NCBI GenBank assembly: GCA_003141695.1
Contig: PLNE01000107.1
Location: 17,915-51,438, forward strand
Length of the DNA stretch: 33,524 nt
Direction: 5' to 3'
Origin: Candidatus Dormiibacterota bacterium
GTDB taxonomy: Bacteria > Chloroflexota > Dormibacteria > Aeolococcales > Aeolococcaceae
A program made the position numbers and the translations under genes. Every line of letters starts with the position of its first letter. Position 1 is the stretch's first letter. Below the pieces are notes generated by a model. That model worked only from the letters and a program-made list of their open reading frames with translations. It had not been told where the DNA came from and ran no database searches. Positions 31,461 through 33,524 of the stretch are shown here, piece after piece.

Positions 31461-32313
31461 GACCGCGGCCGGGTTGAACGACGACGCCCCGCCCGGCGCG
31501 CTGGCCGTCGACTGCGCCCTGGTCACCGAGATCCTGACCGGATTTGTCCGCGAAGAGGTCCGCAAGGTCGGCTTCGAGCGGGGCGTGGTCGGTCTCTCCG
31601 GGGGCATCGACTCCGCGGTCACCCTGGCCGTGGTCTGCCGTGCCCTCGGGCCGGAGAACGCGATCCCCGTGGTCATGCCCTACCGGGCGAGCAGCCCCGC
31701 ATCGGAGCGCGACGCCCGCCTGGTCGCGGCTCAGCTCGGGACCACCCCGCTGGGCGTCGACATCTCGCCCCAGATCGACGCCTACTTCGATCGCCACCCG
31801 GACGCCGACCGCACCCGCCGCGGCAACAAGATGGCGCGCGAGCGGATGTCGATCCTCTACGACCTCTCCCTGGCGCGGGGCGCACTCGTTGTCGGGACGT
31901 CCAACAAGACCGAGCTGCTGCTCGGCTACGGGACCATCTACGGCGATATGGCCCACGCCCTCAATCCGCTCGGCGACCTCTACAAGACCCAGATCTTCGC
32001 CCTCGCGCGGCATCTCGAGCTGCCCACGGCGGTGATCGAGAAGGCGCCCTCCGCCGACCTCTGGGAGGGCCAGTCGGACGAGGACGAGCTCGGCTTCGAG
32101 TACGCGGCGGTCGACCAGCTGCTCCACCAGATGATCGACGAGCGGCGCACCCGGCCCGAGCTGCACGCGCTCGGCTACGACGATGCCTTCGTCAAGCAGA
32201 TCCACCGGCGGGTCAGGGACAGCCAGTACAAGCGCCGGCCACCGCTCATCGCCAAGCTCTCCAACCGGACCATCGACCGCGACTTCCGCTACCCCCGCGA
32301 TTGGGGCCGCTGA
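31453..32313 (+). CDS. nadE: NAD(+) synthetase, synthetase subunit
   Basis: Amidates nicotinic acid adenine dinucleotide to NAD using ATP. The PP-loop SGGIDS (49-54) is followed by [18 protein letters not shown] and [19 protein letters not shown], and the acyl-adenylate contacts near [18 protein letters not shown]. 286 residues, the size of a stand-alone synthetase. I chose GTG 31453, which overlaps the amidase stop by 8 bp; a GTG at 31396 would add a Thr/Ser-rich stretch that looks unlike protein. The product and its partner gene together replace the usual fused enzyme. A 13-bp overlap leads into rsmI. Confidence 0.95.
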   Translation: MTETAAGLNDDAPPGALAVDCALVTEILTGFVREEVRKVGFERGVVGLSGGIDSAVTLAVVCRALGPENAIPVVMPYRASSPASERDARLVAAQLGTTPLGVDISPQIDAYFDRHPDADRTRRGNKMARERMSILYDLSLARGALVVGTSNKTELLLGYGTIYGDMAHALNPLGDLYKTQIFALARHLELPTAVIEKAPSADLWEGQSDEDELGFEYAAVDQLLHQMIDERRTRPELHALGYDDAFVKQIHRRVRDSQYKRRPPLIAKLSNRTIDRDFRYPRDWGR

Positions 32314-33002
32314 CGAACGCGGAAACGCCGGCGGGGGCGCGGCTCACGGTCCTGGCGACACCGATCGGCAACCTGGAGGACGTCAGCCGCCGCGCCGAAC
32401 GTGCGCTGCGCGAATGCGACGTCGTGGTCGCCGAGGATACCCGGCGCACCCGCATCCTGCTGCGCTCGCTGGGCATCGAGCGTCCGGTGATCTCCCTGCC
32501 CGCCTTCGACGAGGAGCGCCGGATCCCCGGCCTGCTGGCCAGGCTGGAGGCCGGCCAGCGTCTCACCCTCTGCACCGACGCCGGCACGCCCGCGATCAGC
32601 GACCCTGGCAGCCGGCTGGTCGCCGCCGCCCACCGGGCCGGGATCACGGTCACCGTGGTCCCGGGCCCGAGCGCGGTCACCGCCGCCGTGAGCGGCAGCG
32701 GGCTGGGCGGGGGCGGTGGCTTCGTCTTCTTGGGCTTCCCGCCGCGCTCCCCCGGCAGGCTGCGCCGCACGGTCGAGGCGGCCCTCGGACTGGGTGTGCC
32801 GGTGGTTCTCTTCGAGGCCGCCAACCGGCTGGCCAAGACCCTGGAGCTGATCGAGCCGCTTCTCGGCGAGCGGCCGGTCGTGGTCGCCCGGGAATTGACT
32901 AAAGTCCACGAGACCTTCCACCGCGGCACCGCCCGGGAGCTGGCCGAGGAGCTACGCCGGCAGCCCCCGCGGGGCGAGTGCACAGTCGTGATCGGGACAT
33001 GA
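32301..33002 (+). CDS. rsmI: 16S rRNA 2'-O-methyltransferase RsmI
   Basis: Methylates the ribose of C1402 in the 16S decoding centre. The tetrapyrrole-methylase fold is clear: [17 protein letters not shown] at the start, [55 protein letters not shown] and the final [13 protein letters not shown]. 233 residues; E. coli and B. subtilis forms are about 286-292, so the small C-terminal helical domain is missing here. The TTG at 32301 is the only conventional start near the first strand and overlaps nadE by 13 bp; CTG 32310 is possible. It overlaps metG by 4 bp, a common pairing. Confidence 0.93.
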   Translation: MGPLTNAETPAGARLTVLATPIGNLEDVSRRAERALRECDVVVAEDTRRTRILLRSLGIERPVISLPAFDEERRIPGLLARLEAGQRLTLCTDAGTPAISDPGSRLVAAAHRAGITVTVVPGPSAVTAAVSGSGLGGGGGFVFLGFPPRSPGRLRRTVEAALGLGVPVVLFEAANRLAKTLELIEPLLGERPVVVARELTKVHETFHRGTARELAEELRRQPPRGECTVVIGT

Positions 33003-33524
33003 GCAGCACCTTCTACGTCACCGCCGCCATCGACTACGTCAACGGCGACCCCCACCTCGGCCACGTCTATGAGAAGGTCGGCTGCGACGTCCTCGCCCGC
33101 CATCACCGGCTGCGCGGCGACGACGTCCGCTTCACGGTCGGGACCGACGAGCACAGCCAGTCCGTGCTCCGGGCCGCTCGGGACCGGGGCGTGAGCCCCG
33201 AGGAGTTCGTCGCCTCCCAGGCGGAGAGGTTCCGCTCCCTCTGGGCGTCGCTGGACATCGACTACACCGCCTTCGTGCGCACCAGCGGCGACGCCAACCG
33301 GCGCAGCACCGATCGTCTGATGCAGGCGGTCCACGACGCCGGATTCATCTACAAGGGCTGGTACCGGGCCTGGCTCTGCCCCTCCTGCGAGCGCTACTAC
33401 TCCGACAAGGAGCTGGTCGCGGGGCTCTGCCCGGTCCACGAGCGCCCGGTCGAGCTGGTGGAGGAGGACAACTACTTCCTCCGTCTAAGCGACTTCCAGG
33501 ACCGCCTCCTCGACCACCTCGAGA
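32999..33524 (+). CDS. metG: Methionine--tRNA ligase, 3'-truncated by the window edge
   Basis: Charges tRNA-Met, including initiator tRNA. 175 codons are visible. The class I HIGH-type motif is HLGH (19-22), preceded by YVTAAIDYVNGDP. GTDEHSQSVLRAA is the substrate region. The zinc knuckle in the CP insert has Cys127, Cys130, Cys144 and His147 (CPSCERYYSDKELVAG, then LCPVH), followed by EEDNYFLRLS. The KMSKS motif and anticodon domain lie beyond the window. The ATG at 32999 overlaps the rsmI stop. Confidence 0.96.
   Translation, partial: MSSTFYVTAAIDYVNGDPHLGHVYEKVGCDVLARHHRLRGDDVRFTVGTDEHSQSVLRAARDRGVSPEEFVASQAERFRSLWASLDIDYTAFVRTSGDANRRSTDRLMQAVHDAGFIYKGWYRAWLCPSCERYYSDKELVAGLCPVHERPVELVEEDNYFLRLSDFQDRLLDHLE

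Noticed and set aside
1-33524. tRNA, rRNA, CRISPR arrays, insertion sequences, riboswitches
   Set aside because: I looked for cloverleaf ends, regular spacers, terminal inverted repeats, transposase motifs and T-run hairpins in the gaps and saw none.

Overview
The window is very GC-rich and almost wholly coding. Every gene I can support lies on the + strand, and most neighbours overlap by 1-16 bases (ATGA, GTGA, TTGA or TGATG junctions). Both ends cut through genes: alaS on the left has lost its 5' part, and metG on the right has lost its 3' part. I see no tRNA, rRNA, CRISPR array, insertion sequence or hairpin-plus-T-run terminator. The backbone order (alaS-ruvX-mltG-aroE-prepilin peptidase-aroC-aroK/B-aroQ-efp-nusB, then xseA-xseB-tlyA-nadK-recN, then scpA-scpB-rluB-cmk) is the one known from Gram-positive-type Actinobacteria and Firmicutes. 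A baseplate-J-like membrane protein paired with an FtsA-like ATPase, a fused shikimate kinase/dehydroquinate synthase and the extreme GC suggest a Terrabacteria lineage near Chloroflexota or Candidatus Dormibacterota. That placement is inference, not proof.

Layout. (1) 1-2088: 3' part of alaS. (2) 2085-5547: an FtsA/PilM-like actin-fold ATPase and a single-pass membrane protein with a proline-rich linker and a baseplate-J-like outer domain, set between alaS and ruvX. (3) 5570-7912: ruvX, mltG, aroE. (4) 7950-12294: an A24 prepilin peptidase, a small bacterial PH-domain membrane protein and two tandem paralogous GT-C-type membrane proteins, placed inside the aro cluster. (5) 12489-15687: aroC, aroKB fusion, aroQ. 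(6) 15684-17043: efp, an Asp23-like protein, nusB. (7) 17138-18992: a LexA-box-like palindrome, then xseA-xseB. (8) 18993-19128: a short non-coding stretch with a hairpin. (9) 19129-22510: tlyA, nadK, recN. (10) 22507-24021: a Fic-domain protein that looks like an insertion. (11) 24145-27751: scpA, scpB, rluB, cmk, plsC. (12) 27751-33002: dinG, a two-gene glutamine-dependent NAD synthetase, rsmI. (13) 32999-33524: 5' part of metG.

How the genes work together. Four enzymes (AroE, AroC, AroK-AroB, AroQ) cover shikimate-pathway steps from DAHP to chorismate except EPSP synthase. XseA/XseB, RecN, DinG and RuvX handle DNA ends, breaks and structures. ScpA/ScpB form the SMC condensin accessory pair. 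AlaS, MetG, EF-P, NusB, TlyA, RluB and RsmI serve RNA and translation. MltG, PlsC, the GT-C pair, the PH protein, the prepilin peptidase and the FtsA-like/baseplate-J-like pair are envelope functions. The least explained parts are the FtsA-like/baseplate-J-like pair, the GT-C tandem, the Fic protein with its long unassigned C-terminus, and the possible SOS control of xseAB.
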